A DNA stretch of 59,497 nucleotides from Nocardioides pelophilus (GTDB lineage: Bacteria; Actinomycetota; Actinomycetes; Propionibacteriales; Nocardioidaceae), in contig NZ_JACEHF010000008.1 in assembly GCF_014180685.1 (NCBI RefSeq), forward strand, positions 1-59,497, read 5' to 3'. Within the stretch, counting starts at the first letter, position 1, and the number at the start of each line of letters is the position of its first letter. Below are positions 1-8,000 of the stretch, piece by piece. Under the pieces are notes generated by a model. The model did no database searches. It saw only the letters and a program-made list of their open reading frames with translations, and was not told where the DNA came from. A program made the position numbers and the translations under genes.

Positions 1-117
1 GGGGCGGTGAGCGTCGGCGAGCTCGCGGCCCGGCGGGCCGGCCTGGTGCCCCTGGGCACCGCAGCCCGGCGCGCCCTGACGGCCGCCTGCTCGCCGGACG
101 GCTGGCCGGACCGGTGA
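1..117 (+). CDS. C-terminal end of an unidentified protein (partial)
   Basis: Frame 1 is open from the first base to a TGA at 115-117 and gives the last 38 residues of a protein, starting GAVSVGELAARRAGL and ending GWPDR. The tail is rich in Ala and Arg and has no motif I recognise. It ends 25 bp before serB and in the same direction, so it could be the preceding gene of the same unit, although serB has its own -10-like box. Confidence is limited because only the extreme C-terminus is present. Confidence 0.45.
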   Translation, partial: GAVSVGELAARRAGLVPLGTAARRALTAACSPDGWPDR

Positions 118-142
118 CCCGACCGACTAACCTCGTCGCGAC

Positions 143-1354
143 ATGACCGGACCTGACGACACGCTGCTGATCACGCTCACGGGCAAGGACCGCCCCGGGG
201 TGACCTCGGCCATCTTCGGCGTGCTCGCGCAGGCCGGCGTCAACGTGATCGACCTCGAGCAGATCCTGCTGCGCCGGCGCCTGGTCCTCGGCGTCCTGGT
301 GTCCGCCCCGCGTGACGTGAAGCGGCTCCGGCAGTCCGTCGAGAAGGTGGCCGCGGACCTCGGGATGGCGGTCGAGATCGAGAAGGGCACCGGCGACAAC
401 AAGTCCCGCCGCGACGGGCGATCGCACGTCACCGTGATCGGGTCGCCGCTGAAGGCGTCCGCGATGGGCGCCATCGCGGGCCGGATCGCCGACCTCGGCG
501 GCAACATCGACCGGATCGAGCGGATGGCGCGCTACCCCGTGACAGCGCTCGAGCTGGACGTCTCCGGGGCCGACCCGATGGCGCTGCGCAGCCTGCTGGC
601 GCGCGAGGCGGCGTCCCTCGCCGTCGACGTGGCCGTGCAGCCGGCGTCCTTGCTGCGGCACGCGGTGCGGCTGATCGTGATGGACGTCGACTCCACCCTG
701 ATCCAGGGCGAGGTGATCGAGATGCTGGCGGCGCACGCCGGCTTCGAGGCCGAGGTCGCCTCCGTGACCGAGGCGGCCATGCGCGGGGAGCTCGACTTCG
801 AGGAGTCGCTGCGCGCGCGGGTGAAGCTGCTCGCCGGCCTCGACGCGTCGGTCATCGACGCGGTCTACGACGAGATCGTCATCAATCCCGGTGCCCGCAC
901 CCTGGTCCGCACCTTGGGCCGACTGGGCTACCGGTTCGCGATCGTCTCCGGCGGCTTCTCCCAGATCACGAACCGGCTCGCCGCCGACCTCGGCATCCAC
1001 TTCTCCCGGGCCAACACCCTCGAGATCGTCGACGGGAAGCTCACCGGCGCCGTGGTCGGCGAGGTCGTCGACCGCGCCGGCAAGGCGCGTGCGCTGCGCG
1101 AGTTCGCGGCCCAGGCGGGCGTCGCGGAGGCCGCGACGATCGCGATCGGCGACGGCGCCAACGACCTCGACATGCTGGAGGCGGCCGGGCTCGGCATCGC
1201 CTACAACGCACGGCCCGTGGTCCGCGAGGCGGCCGACACCGCCGTCAACGTCCCCTACCTGGACGCGATCATGTACCTGCTCGGCATCAGCCGCGAGGAG
1301 ATCGAGGCCGCCGACGCCGAGGTCGGCATCGTGACCCCCGCTCCCCCGGTCTAG
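143..1354 (+). CDS. serB: Phosphoserine phosphatase SerB with two N-terminal ACT domains
   Basis: This cytosolic enzyme hydrolyses O-phosphoserine to serine in the last step of serine synthesis. The 403-residue protein opens with an ACT domain (about residues 5-80, GKDRPGVTSAIFGVLAQAG), followed by a second ACT-like domain (about 95-165). A HAD phosphatase domain follows. Motif I is MDVDSTLIQGEVIE near residue 180, motif II is the Ser in IVSGGFSQIT, and motif III/IV is IGDGANDLDMLEAAG near 335. The two-ACT layout matches mycobacterial SerB2, in which the ACT domains bind serine. A TAACCT box at 128-133 lies 9 nt before the ATG, so the leader is very short or absent. The gene ends inside a 15-bp tandem repeat shared with its convergent neighbour. 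Confidence 0.93.
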   Translation: MTGPDDTLLITLTGKDRPGVTSAIFGVLAQAGVNVIDLEQILLRRRLVLGVLVSAPRDVKRLRQSVEKVAADLGMAVEIEKGTGDNKSRRDGRSHVTVIGSPLKASAMGAIAGRIADLGGNIDRIERMARYPVTALELDVSGADPMALRSLLAREAASLAVDVAVQPASLLRHAVRLIVMDVDSTLIQGEVIEMLAAHAGFEAEVASVTEAAMRGELDFEESLRARVKLLAGLDASVIDAVYDEIVINPGARTLVRTLGRLGYRFAIVSGGFSQITNRLAADLGIHFSRANTLEIVDGKLTGAVVGEVVDRAGKARALREFAAQAGVAEAATIAIGDGANDLDMLEAAGLGIAYNARPVVREAADTAVNVPYLDAIMYLLGISREEIEAADAEVGIVTPAPPV

Positions 1355-1385
1355 GTGGTTCCGGTCCAGGTGGTTCCGGTCTAGG
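1346..1385. repeat. 15-bp tandem repeat spanning two convergent stop codons
   Basis: The unit CCGGTCTAGGTGGTT occurs at 1346-1360 and again at 1361-1375 with one change (T to C, which removes the TAG). A third, partial unit CCGGTCTAGG starts at 1376. The serB stop (TAG 1352-1354) lies in unit 1. The stop of the minus-strand phosphatase (CTA 1381-1383) lies in unit 3. The unit length equals five codons, so copy-number change would not shift the frame. Confidence 0.8.
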
Positions 1386-1911
1386 AGTCCGCGTCGCCGG
1401 CCCGGCCGACGTTGAACATCGTCAGCCTGGCCCGGCCCATCGCCGCCCGCGCCCAGGTCGCCGGCAGCTCGAACACCGCGGTCGCGCTGGTGGGGAAGCC
1501 GCGCATCAGCCGGTCGACCGCGTCGGGCGGGCCGTCGCCGTCGTCGAGCAGCTGGGCGAGCATGCCCACGGTCGGGTTGTGGCCGACGATCACCAGGGTG
1601 CCGACCTCCTCGTCGGTCAGCCGGACCAGGTCGAGCACCCCGTCCTCGTCGGCGCCGTACAGCGCGTGGTCGAGCTGGGCGTCGACCGACCACCCGGCGG
1701 CCTCCGAGAGCACCTCCCAGGTCTCCACGGTGCGGGCGGCCGCGGACACCAGGGCCGCGTCGGCGCGCACACCCTGGCCTGCCAGCCACTCACCCGCGGC
1801 GGCGGCGTCGGCGCGCCCGCGAGCGGCGAGCTCGCGCTCGAAGTCCGTCGGGCCGTACGGCTCGGCCTTGGAGTGCCGGGCCACGACGAGCCGGTGCGGG
1901 GTGCTGACCAT
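1381..1911 (-). CDS. SixA-type histidine phosphatase family protein
   Basis: The 176-residue protein belongs to the histidine phosphatase (RHG) superfamily, SixA branch. The catalytic phospho-acceptor lies in VVARHSKAE at residues 9-17, and the second conserved His is in IVGHNPTVGM. SixA acts on phosphohistidine in Escherichia coli; the substrate here cannot be read from sequence. Length fits the family. The start is ATG at 1911, with TAGCAT (minus strand, 1923-1918) exactly 6 nt upstream and no ribosome binding site, so the mRNA is probably leaderless. Confidence 0.85.
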   Translation of the reverse strand: MVSTPHRLVVARHSKAEPYGPTDFERELAARGRADAAAAGEWLAGQGVRADAALVSAAARTVETWEVLSEAAGWSVDAQLDHALYGADEDGVLDLVRLTDEEVGTLVIVGHNPTVGMLAQLLDDGDGPPDAVDRLMRGFPTSATAVFELPATWARAAMGRARLTMFNVGRAGDADS

Positions 1912-1917
1912 TCGTGA

Positions 1918-1923
1918 ATGCTA
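1918..1923 (-). promoter_or_regulatory. -10 box of the SixA-type gene (leaderless)
   Basis: Minus-strand TAGCAT followed by 6 nt and the ATG. This is the TAnnnT-N6-8-start pattern that recurs throughout the window. Confidence 0.55.
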
Positions 1924-1936
1924 GAGGGAGGATGGA

Positions 1937-2656
1937 GTGGTGTCGCCGTACGGAGTGACCCACCTGGTGCCGCTGGCGGTGTTCGTCGTCGGGCTGGTCG
2001 CGGCCGTCCGTCTGGGTCGTCGGCACCGGGCGGTCGAGGGCCCGACCCGGTTCAGCCGCACCACGGCGCTCCTGATACCGGCGGTGACCGTGCCGTTCCA
2101 GCTCATCGACCTGGTGCTCAACTTCGACATCGACGTGACGTTGCCGCTGCACCTGTGCGACCTCGCCTGGATCGCCGCGACGTGGGCGTTGTGGACGCAC
2201 CGACCGTTCCCGGTCGCGCTGACGTTCTTCTGGGGGCTGACGCTCACCATCCAGGGGATCATCACGCCGTCGCTCGGCGAGGATCTCCCCCACCCGCGCT
2301 ACTTCGCGTTCTGGGCGCTACACCTGCTGATCGTGTGGGCGGCCGTCTACCTCGTGGTCGGGCTCGGCAAGGCGCCGCGCTGGCGGGACTACGGAGCGAC
2401 GGTCGCGACCACGCTCGGGTGGGCGGTGGCGACGTACGCCTTCAACGTCGCGGCCGACACCAACTACGGCTACCTGGTCCGCAAGCCCGGCGGCTCGTCG
2501 ATCCTCGACCTCTTCGGCCCGTGGCCGTGGTACGTCGTGCAGGAGATCGCCGTCGTCGTCGCCGGCTGGGCCCTGATGACGTGGGGAGTCCGGAAGGCGC
2601 TTACGCACCCATCGCGTGGAAGCCGCCGTCCACGTGCACGATCTCTCCCGTCGTAG
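1937..2656 (+). CDS. TIGR02206/YwaF family integral membrane protein
   Basis: The 239-residue protein has about six hydrophobic segments and the family hallmark of polar residues in a membrane context (PLHLCDLAWIAAT near residue 73, then TFFWGLTLTIQGIITP). It resembles the YwaF/TIGR02206 family, whose function is unknown. GGGAGG at 1926-1931 is a good ribosome binding site; the in-frame GTG at 1940 has better spacing (8 nt) than the GTG at 1937 (5 nt). The last 56 bp overlap the 3' end of the convergent fabI, and the basic tail (SRGSRRPRARSLPS) is antisense to it. Confidence 0.8.
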   Translation: MVSPYGVTHLVPLAVFVVGLVAAVRLGRRHRAVEGPTRFSRTTALLIPAVTVPFQLIDLVLNFDIDVTLPLHLCDLAWIAATWALWTHRPFPVALTFFWGLTLTIQGIITPSLGEDLPHPRYFAFWALHLLIVWAAVYLVVGLGKAPRWRDYGATVATTLGWAVATYAFNVAADTNYGYLVRKPGGSSILDLFGPWPWYVVQEIAVVVAGWALMTWGVRKALTHPSRGSRRPRARSLPS

Positions 2657-3410
2657 CCGGGAACAGGTCGGACAGCAGGGCCCCGACGGCGCGCGCCGTG
2701 GGCTCGGTGTCGGTGTTGTCCCAGCCGAGCGGCGCCCGCGTCTTCCACATGTCCTCGAGGTCACCGAAGCCGGGGATCGCCTTGGCGGCCAGCGTCCGCA
2801 GCGGGCCCGCGGAGACCAGGTTGACCCGGATCCCGTGGGGGCCGAGGTCGCGGGCGAGGTAGCGCGAGCACGACTCGAGCCCGGCCTTCGCGACGCCCAT
2901 CCAGTCGTAGGCCGGCCACGCCACCGTCGCATCGAAGGTGAGGCCGACGATCGAGCCGCCGGCCGGCATCAACGGGCGGCAGGCCACGGCGAGGGACTTC
3001 AGCGAGTACGCCGAGACCTGGACCGCCTGCGCGACGTCCTCCCACGGCCCGTCGAGGAAGTTGCCGCCGAGCAGCGTCTCGGGGTTGCCGTAGGCGATCG
3101 AGTGGACCACGCCGTCGAGGGTCGCGTCGGCTCCGAGGTGCTCGCGCACCATCGCCGGCAGCGCCGCGAGATGGTCAGGGTCGGTGACGTCGAGCTCGAG
3201 CACCGGAGGCGTCTCGGGCAGCCGCTTCGCGATCCGCTGGGTGATCCCCAGCGCGCGGCCGAAGTTGGAGATCAGCACCGTCGCGCCCTGCTCCTGGGCG
3301 AACCTGGCCACCGCGAACCCGATCGAGGTGTTGTGCGTGACCCCGGTGACCAGGATGTTCTTGCCCGCGAGGATGCCGCCCCGCGTCTCGGGCGTCTGCT
3401 GCTCTGTCAT
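2601..3410 (-). CDS. fabI: Enoyl-[acyl-carrier-protein] reductase (NADH), InhA/FabI type
   Basis: The enzyme reduces trans-2-enoyl-ACP in the last step of each type II fatty acid elongation cycle. At 269 residues it has exactly the length of mycobacterial InhA. It carries the FabI-type nucleotide-binding start (ILVTGVTHNTSIGFAVARFA) and the Tyr-x6-Lys catalytic pair in AYDWMGVAKAG, which distinguishes enoyl reductases from Tyr-x3-Lys ketoreductases. GEIVHVDGGFHAMGA is the usual family end. The ATG follows the fabG stop after one base, so the two are translationally coupled, as fabG1-inhA are in mycobacteria. Confidence 0.95.
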   Translation of the reverse strand: MTEQQTPETRGGILAGKNILVTGVTHNTSIGFAVARFAQEQGATVLISNFGRALGITQRIAKRLPETPPVLELDVTDPDHLAALPAMVREHLGADATLDGVVHSIAYGNPETLLGGNFLDGPWEDVAQAVQVSAYSLKSLAVACRPLMPAGGSIVGLTFDATVAWPAYDWMGVAKAGLESCSRYLARDLGPHGIRVNLVSAGPLRTLAAKAIPGFGDLEDMWKTRAPLGWDNTDTEPTARAVGALLSDLFPATTGEIVHVDGGFHAMGA

Positions 3411-3411
3411 G

Positions 3412-4146
3412 TCAGTGCCCCATTCCGAGTCCGCCGTCGACGGGGATCACCGCGCCGGTGACGTACGCCGACGCGGGGTCGGCCAACCACGTCACCGCCG
3501 CGGCGACCTCCTCGGGCCGTGCGTAACGGCCCAGGGGGATCTGTCCCCGGATGGCGTCCTTCTGGTCGTCGCTCAGCACGGCGGTCATGTCGGTCTCGAC
3601 ATAGCCGGGGGCGACGACGTTGGCGGTGATCGAGCGGGAGCCCAGCTCGCGGGCGATCGACCGCGCCATCCCGACCAGGCCGGCCTTGGACGCCGCGTAG
3701 TTGACCTGGCCCGGCGAACCGAGCATGCCGACCACGCTGGAGATGAAGATGATCCGGCCGCGCTTGAGCCGCAGCATGCTCTTGGACGCCCGCTTCGCGA
3801 GCCGGAACGAACCGGTCAGGTTGGTGTCGATGACCGACGACCAGTCCTCCTCCGACATCCGCAGCAGCAGGGTGTCGGCGGTGATCCCGGCGTTCGCGAC
3901 GAGGACCTCGACCGGGCCGTGCGCCTCCTCGGCTGCGGCGAACGCGGCCTCGACGTCGGCGGGGTCGGTGATGTCGGCCTTGATCTCGAGCGCACCCTCG
4001 GGCGCGCCGCCGCTGCGGGTGGTCACGGCGACGCGGTCGCCCTGCGCGAGGAACGCCTCGGCGATCGCGCGGCCGATGCCGCGGTTGCCGCCGGTGACGA
4101 GGACCGAGCGAGGCTCGGGGGCTTCGGGGGCTTGCGCTGAGTTCAC
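3412..4146 (-). CDS. fabG: 3-oxoacyl-[acyl-carrier-protein] reductase FabG
   Basis: This NADPH-dependent reductase acts on 3-oxoacyl-ACP in type II fatty acid synthesis. The 244-residue SDR has the cofactor motif VLVTGGNRGIGRAIAEAF, NAG (VANAGITAD), a catalytic Ser (IIFISSVVG) and YAASK. The C-terminal YVTGAVIPVDGG is typical of FabG. It heads the fabG-fabI operon. The GTG start at 4146 has minus-strand TAGCGT 7 nt upstream and no ribosome binding site, indicating a leaderless mRNA. A 25-bp palindrome lies about 50 bp further upstream. Confidence 0.95.
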   Translation of the reverse strand: MNSAQAPEAPEPRSVLVTGGNRGIGRAIAEAFLAQGDRVAVTTRSGGAPEGALEIKADITDPADVEAAFAAAEEAHGPVEVLVANAGITADTLLLRMSEEDWSSVIDTNLTGSFRLAKRASKSMLRLKRGRIIFISSVVGMLGSPGQVNYAASKAGLVGMARSIARELGSRSITANVVAPGYVETDMTAVLSDDQKDAIRGQIPLGRYARPEEVAAAVTWLADPASAYVTGAVIPVDGGLGMGH

Positions 4147-4153
4147 GCTCTCG

Positions 4154-4159
4154 ACGCTA
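4154..4159 (-). promoter_or_regulatory. -10 box of fabG-fabI (leaderless)
   Basis: Minus-strand TAGCGT lies 7 nt before the fabG GTG. It places the transcript start at or next to the start codon. Confidence 0.55.
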
Positions 4160-4210
4160 GCCGTCGCGGACGACAGCCCTCGCCTCCAGCACCGTGCAAC
4201 TTACCGACGA

Positions 4211-4235
4211 TCTTTTGTGGGAACCCCACAAAAGA
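4211..4235. promoter_or_regulatory. Perfect palindrome upstream of fabG-fabI (possible MabR/FasR-type operator)
   Basis: TCTTTTGTGGG and CCCACAAAAGA form an 11-bp perfect inverted repeat around AAC. It lies between the dodecin stop and the fabG promoter and is strikingly AT-rich for this DNA. The half-sites TTTTGT...ACAAAA (9-nt spacer here) resemble those I recall for MabR, the FAS-II regulator of mycobacteria. An RNA hairpin that stabilises or ends the dodecin mRNA is the alternative; there is no U-tract after the stem on either strand. Confidence 0.5.
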
Positions 4236-4241
4236 GGTGGC

Positions 4242-4454
4242 TCAGTCGTCCTCGAGGCGGAAGCCGACCTTCATGGTGACCTGGAAGTGCTCGACCTGGC
4301 CGTCCTTGATCTGACCCCGGGTTCCGATCACCTCGAACCAGTCGAGGTGGCGCAGCGTCTTGCTGGCGCGCTCGATGCCGTTGCGGACGGCCTGGTCGAC
4401 GCCGTCCGGCGACGTGCCGACGATCTCGGTGACCCGGTAGGTGCGGTTGCTCAT
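4242..4454 (-). CDS. Dodecin family flavin-binding protein
   Basis: The 70-residue protein matches dodecins, small proteins that assemble into hollow dodecamers storing riboflavin, FMN or related flavins. MSNRTYRVTEIVGTS, the central helix DGVDQAVRNGIERASKTLR, the conserved Trp in LDWFEVIGTRG and the final strand HFQVTMKVGFRLED are all present. Length is normal. It is leaderless: minus-strand TAGGGT lies 6 nt before the ATG. It is divergent from the DUF3099 gene. Confidence 0.92.
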   Translation of the reverse strand: MSNRTYRVTEIVGTSPDGVDQAVRNGIERASKTLRHLDWFEVIGTRGQIKDGQVEHFQVTMKVGFRLEDD

Positions 4455-4460
4455 GAGATC

Positions 4461-4499
4461 ACCCTAGCCCCGCTCGTCCGCCCGGGCGCGGCGTAGGCT
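4461..4499. promoter_or_regulatory. Divergent leaderless promoters (dodecin / DUF3099)
   Basis: ACCCTA at 4461-4466 (TAGGGT on the minus strand) is 6 nt from the dodecin ATG. TAGGCT at 4494-4499 is 6 nt from the DUF3099 ATG at 4506. The whole divergent region is only 51 bp. Confidence 0.55.
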
Positions 4500-4505
4500 G
4501 CAGGC

Positions 4506-4793
4506 ATGTCCGACGCCCCGATCCGGATCACCACGGCTGGGTCCAACCCGCAGGCCGACCTGGCCCGGCGGCAGCGTCGCTACATCATCTCGATGTCGAT
4601 CCGCACGCTGTGCTTCATCGGCGCCGCGATCGCCGGGATGGCGGGGATCAACTGGCTGTGGCCGTTCCTGATCCTGGCTGCCGTGGTCCTCCCCTACGTC
4701 GCGGTCGTCACCGCCAACGCGGCCAACACCCGGTCCGACGAGCTGCCGCTCACCGGCGGCGGCCGCAGCGACCGGCAGCTGGGCCAGAAGTGA
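4506..4793 (+). CDS. DUF3099 family membrane protein
   Basis: The 95-residue protein matches the actinobacterial DUF3099 family. It has a polar N-terminus (IRITTAGSNPQADLARRQRRY), the signature MSIRTLCFIGAAIAG entering a first transmembrane helix, and a second helix (WPFLILAAVVLPYVAVVTANA, about residues 48-68), ending in a polar tail. The function is unknown. The last 4 nt (GTGA) contain the start of the next gene, so the pair is translationally coupled. Confidence 0.85.
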   Translation: MSDAPIRITTAGSNPQADLARRQRRYIISMSIRTLCFIGAAIAGMAGINWLWPFLILAAVVLPYVAVVTANAANTRSDELPLTGGGRSDRQLGQK

Positions 4794-5002
4794 ACCAGGC
4801 TCCCGAGAGCGAGCCCGACTTCTGCTCGGCCAAGGGCTGCCGCGCCGACGCGGCCTGGCAGGTGCTGTGGAACAACCCGCGGATCCACACCCCTGACCGC
4901 CGCAAGGTCTGGCTCGCGTGCGACGACCACAAGGGGTCGCTCGAGACGTTCCTCGGGGCCCGCGGGTTCCTGATCGAGACAATCCCCCACGGCGCGCCCT
5001 GA
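4790..5002 (+). CDS. Small conserved Cys/His protein
   Basis: GTG at 4790 overlaps the previous stop and gives 70 residues. The sequence has a C-x4-C pair (FCSAKGC, residues 11-17) and a C-x2-H pair (CDDH) near residue 45, spaced like a small zinc-binding fold. Trp, His and Pro between them (AWQVLWNNPRIHTPDRRKVWL) look conserved. I recall similar short actinobacterial proteins, sometimes mislabelled acetone carboxylase, but I cannot give a function. The promoter of the following gene lies just past its stop. Confidence 0.72.
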   Translation: MNQAPESEPDFCSAKGCRADAAWQVLWNNPRIHTPDRRKVWLACDDHKGSLETFLGARGFLIETIPHGAP

Positions 5003-5009
5003 TCGCAGT

Positions 5010-5015
5010 TACCGT
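5010..5015 (+). promoter_or_regulatory. -10 box of the secreted RTX protein gene
   Basis: TACCGT lies 7 nt before the GTG at 5023. It identifies that GTG as the start, directly before the signal peptide, in preference to longer in-frame readings. Confidence 0.5.
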
Positions 5016-5022
5016 CGGCGCG

Positions 5023-8000
5023 GTGACCCGCCCGATCGCCGCCCTAGCCTTCCTCGCTGCCGTGGTCGCCGGGATCTTCGTGCCGGCGACGCCGGCCGCC
5101 GCTGTCGGCCCGACCGTCGCGGTCGCCGACTCCGTCACTGTCATCCGGCCCACCATCGCGCCCACCGGCCTCACCGCCTCTGCGGACCTGGTCGCGGCGC
5201 GCGGTGAGTACGAGTCCGTCCAGCTCGTCGTCACCGGACCGGCCATGATCACCGGAGTCACCGCCGACCTGGGCGCCTGGGGTGAGGCCGAGGTCTACGC
5301 CGAGCGCGGCTACTCGGTCGTGGACGAGGGGCCGGGCCAGAACAAGGTCCAACCCACCGACGCCGAGTCCCGCGGACCCGCCAACGACTGGGCGCCGACC
5401 GGTCTCTGGTTCGACGCGCTGGTGCCCGAGCGGGACCTCGTCTACGGAGAGGATCGCAACGCGTTCCCCATGAGCGTGGCCAACGGCCAGTACGGGGCGA
5501 TCTGGGTCGACATCTTCGTGCCGCCGTCCGCGCCCGTCGGTGCCCACACGGGCAGCATCACCGTCACCAGCACGGGAGGCGCCACGACCGTGCCGGTGCA
5601 GCTGGAGGTCCTCAACTGGACGATGCCGGCGACCTCGACGCTGCCGGGTCAGTTCATGACGTCGGCCGACGGCGGCAACAACCACGTGTGCGTGGCCCAC
5701 GCCTGTGCCGGTGACCCGGCGAAGCTGCGCACCCTGAACTCGCTCTACGCCCGCGTGGCGATCGAGAACCGGATCAGCCTCGCCAACGGGTTCGGGCTCA
5801 GCTACTCGACGCCGCCCACGACGTACTCCGAGGCGGACTGGGACGCGGCGTTCGAGGGTCCGCTCCTCGAGGGCGGCGACCCGTTCCCCGCCACGGCCGG
5901 CTTCCACCTGACCGGTGCCCGCCAGACCGCGATCTCGCAGTACGCCTACCGCTCCGGCGACCACTGCGGCACCGCCTGCGCCAACGGCTGGGAGACCCGC
6001 GCCACCGGCGACGTGTGGGCAGGCGACTTCCTCTGGTACGGCTGCGACGAGGCCAACACCGACGTGAAGTGGGACAGCTGCGCCACCGGGCTCGCGCTGG
6101 CCGAGAACGGCTGGAACCGCCGGGTCGTCGTCTCCGGCTCGTGGGCGCACTGGGCGGCCGCCGGCGGCACCGCCACGGGCACGCGACCGGCCACGGCCGG
6201 CGCGCCGGCGATGCGGATGGACGTGATCGCGCCGTACTTCGACCAGGTCGTGCCGAACAACGACCGTGACAACCTGACCGGCACCCGCGGTCAGTACGAC
6301 GCCTTCCTGGCCGCCGACCCGGCCCACCGGATGTGGCTGGTGACCGCCTGCAACGCCGGGGCCTGCGGTGACGAGAACGACGACCTCTACGCCCCCGCCA
6401 GCTACACCGGCTCGCCGGGTTACGCGATCGACGCCCCTGCCAACCAGGCCCGGTCCATGCCGTGGTTCATCGACCGGTTCGACGCGACCGGTGAGCTGCA
6501 CTGGGCGGCGACGCAGAGGCTGGCCACCGCGTGGCAGCCGGGAGGGTCGTACTGGGACGGGATGAACGGCGACGGAACCCTGTTCTACCCCGGGACCACC
6601 GCTGAGATCGGCGGCGTCCACGACATCCCCGTCGAGTCGATCCGGCTCAAGCGGATCCGCGACGGTCGCGAGGACTGGGAGTACATCAGCTTCCTGCGTC
6701 AGCGGGGGTACGGCGCCCAGGTCGACGCGATCGTCGACGGCCTCTACCACCGGATGTACGACGCCACCTGGGCCAAGGACGGCCACGGCGCCGGCTCCCT
6801 CCTCGCAGCCCGCCAGCAGCTGGTCGACCTGGTTCGCCAGGCCAACCCCGTCACTCCTCCGCCGGCGTCCGGCCGGATCGCCTACAGCACCACGGTCGAC
6901 GGCGACAGCGAGATCCACACGATCGCGCCCAACGGCACCGGCGACCAGAAGCTGACCACCAACACGGTGCCCGACGGGTTCCCGGTGTGGTCCCCCGACA
7001 GCACGAAGATCGCGTTCTCGCGGGGCACCCAGGCGACAGGGGCGGACATCTGGGTGATGAACGCCGACGGCACCGGCGCGGTGCAGCTCACCAGCAGCCC
7101 GGCCGGGACCTCGGCGAGCAAGCCCGCCTGGTCCGCGAACGGTGCCTGGATCTACTACGTCCGCACGATCGGCGGTGCCCGCCAGATCATGCGGATTCCC
7201 GCTGCGGGCGGCGCCCCTGCGTCGATCGTCGCGGGCTACGACCCGTCCATCCATCCCGACGGCCGGGTCTACTACAGCCACGCGATCTTCGGCGGTCAGC
7301 ACGTCTACGCGAAGACCGTGGGAGGACTCGACCAGGAGATCACCTACGGGGAGGTCGACGAGGCCGTCGACGTGAGCCCCGACGGGGACTGGATCACCTA
7401 CAGCAAGACCAACAACGCCTACTCCGCGGACTACACGGTGTGGGTGCGCGAGAGCGTCGCCGGACCGGGCAACGGCAGTCCGGTCGTACAGGTCGCAGGC
7501 AACGCCTACCAGAGCGCGTTCTCGCCCACCGGAGCCCAGCTCGTCTACGTGTCCGACGCCGGCGGTTCGCAGCTCTGGCGAGCCGGCGTCGACGGGTCGT
7601 CGCCGACGAGGATCACCACCGCGGGCGGCCTCAAGCAGGACCCGGACTGGGGCGCACCGCCGGGCGCCCCGGCCAAGTGTGCCGGGCGGACGGTGACCGT
7701 CGACCTCGGCGCCGGGCAGAGGCCGACGGCACGGGCCGACGTCATCCTCGGTACGGCGGGCCCGGACTCGGTCCACGCGGGCGCGGGTGACGACGTGATC
7801 TGCGGGCAGGGTGGCGACGACGTCATCCAGGGCGGCGCGGGAGCGGACCTGATCATCGGGGGGACCGGCTTCGACACGGCGAGCTATTCCGGGTCGACCA
7901 CACCGGTCTCCGTCACCCTCGGCACGACGGCCGCTCAGAACACAGGGGCCGGGACGGGGTCCGACACGCTGCGCGCGGTCGAGCGCCTGATCGGCGGGTC

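Noticed and set aside
1909..1920. CATTC..GAATG inverted repeat at the SixA-type start
   Set aside because: Only 5 bp per arm and explained by the ATG start codon and the -10 box lying close together.
4211..4235. Palindrome read as a standard intrinsic terminator
   Set aside because: The U residues are inside the 5' arm and there is no U-tract after the stem on either strand, so it does not have terminator form. An operator or stabilising hairpin fits better.
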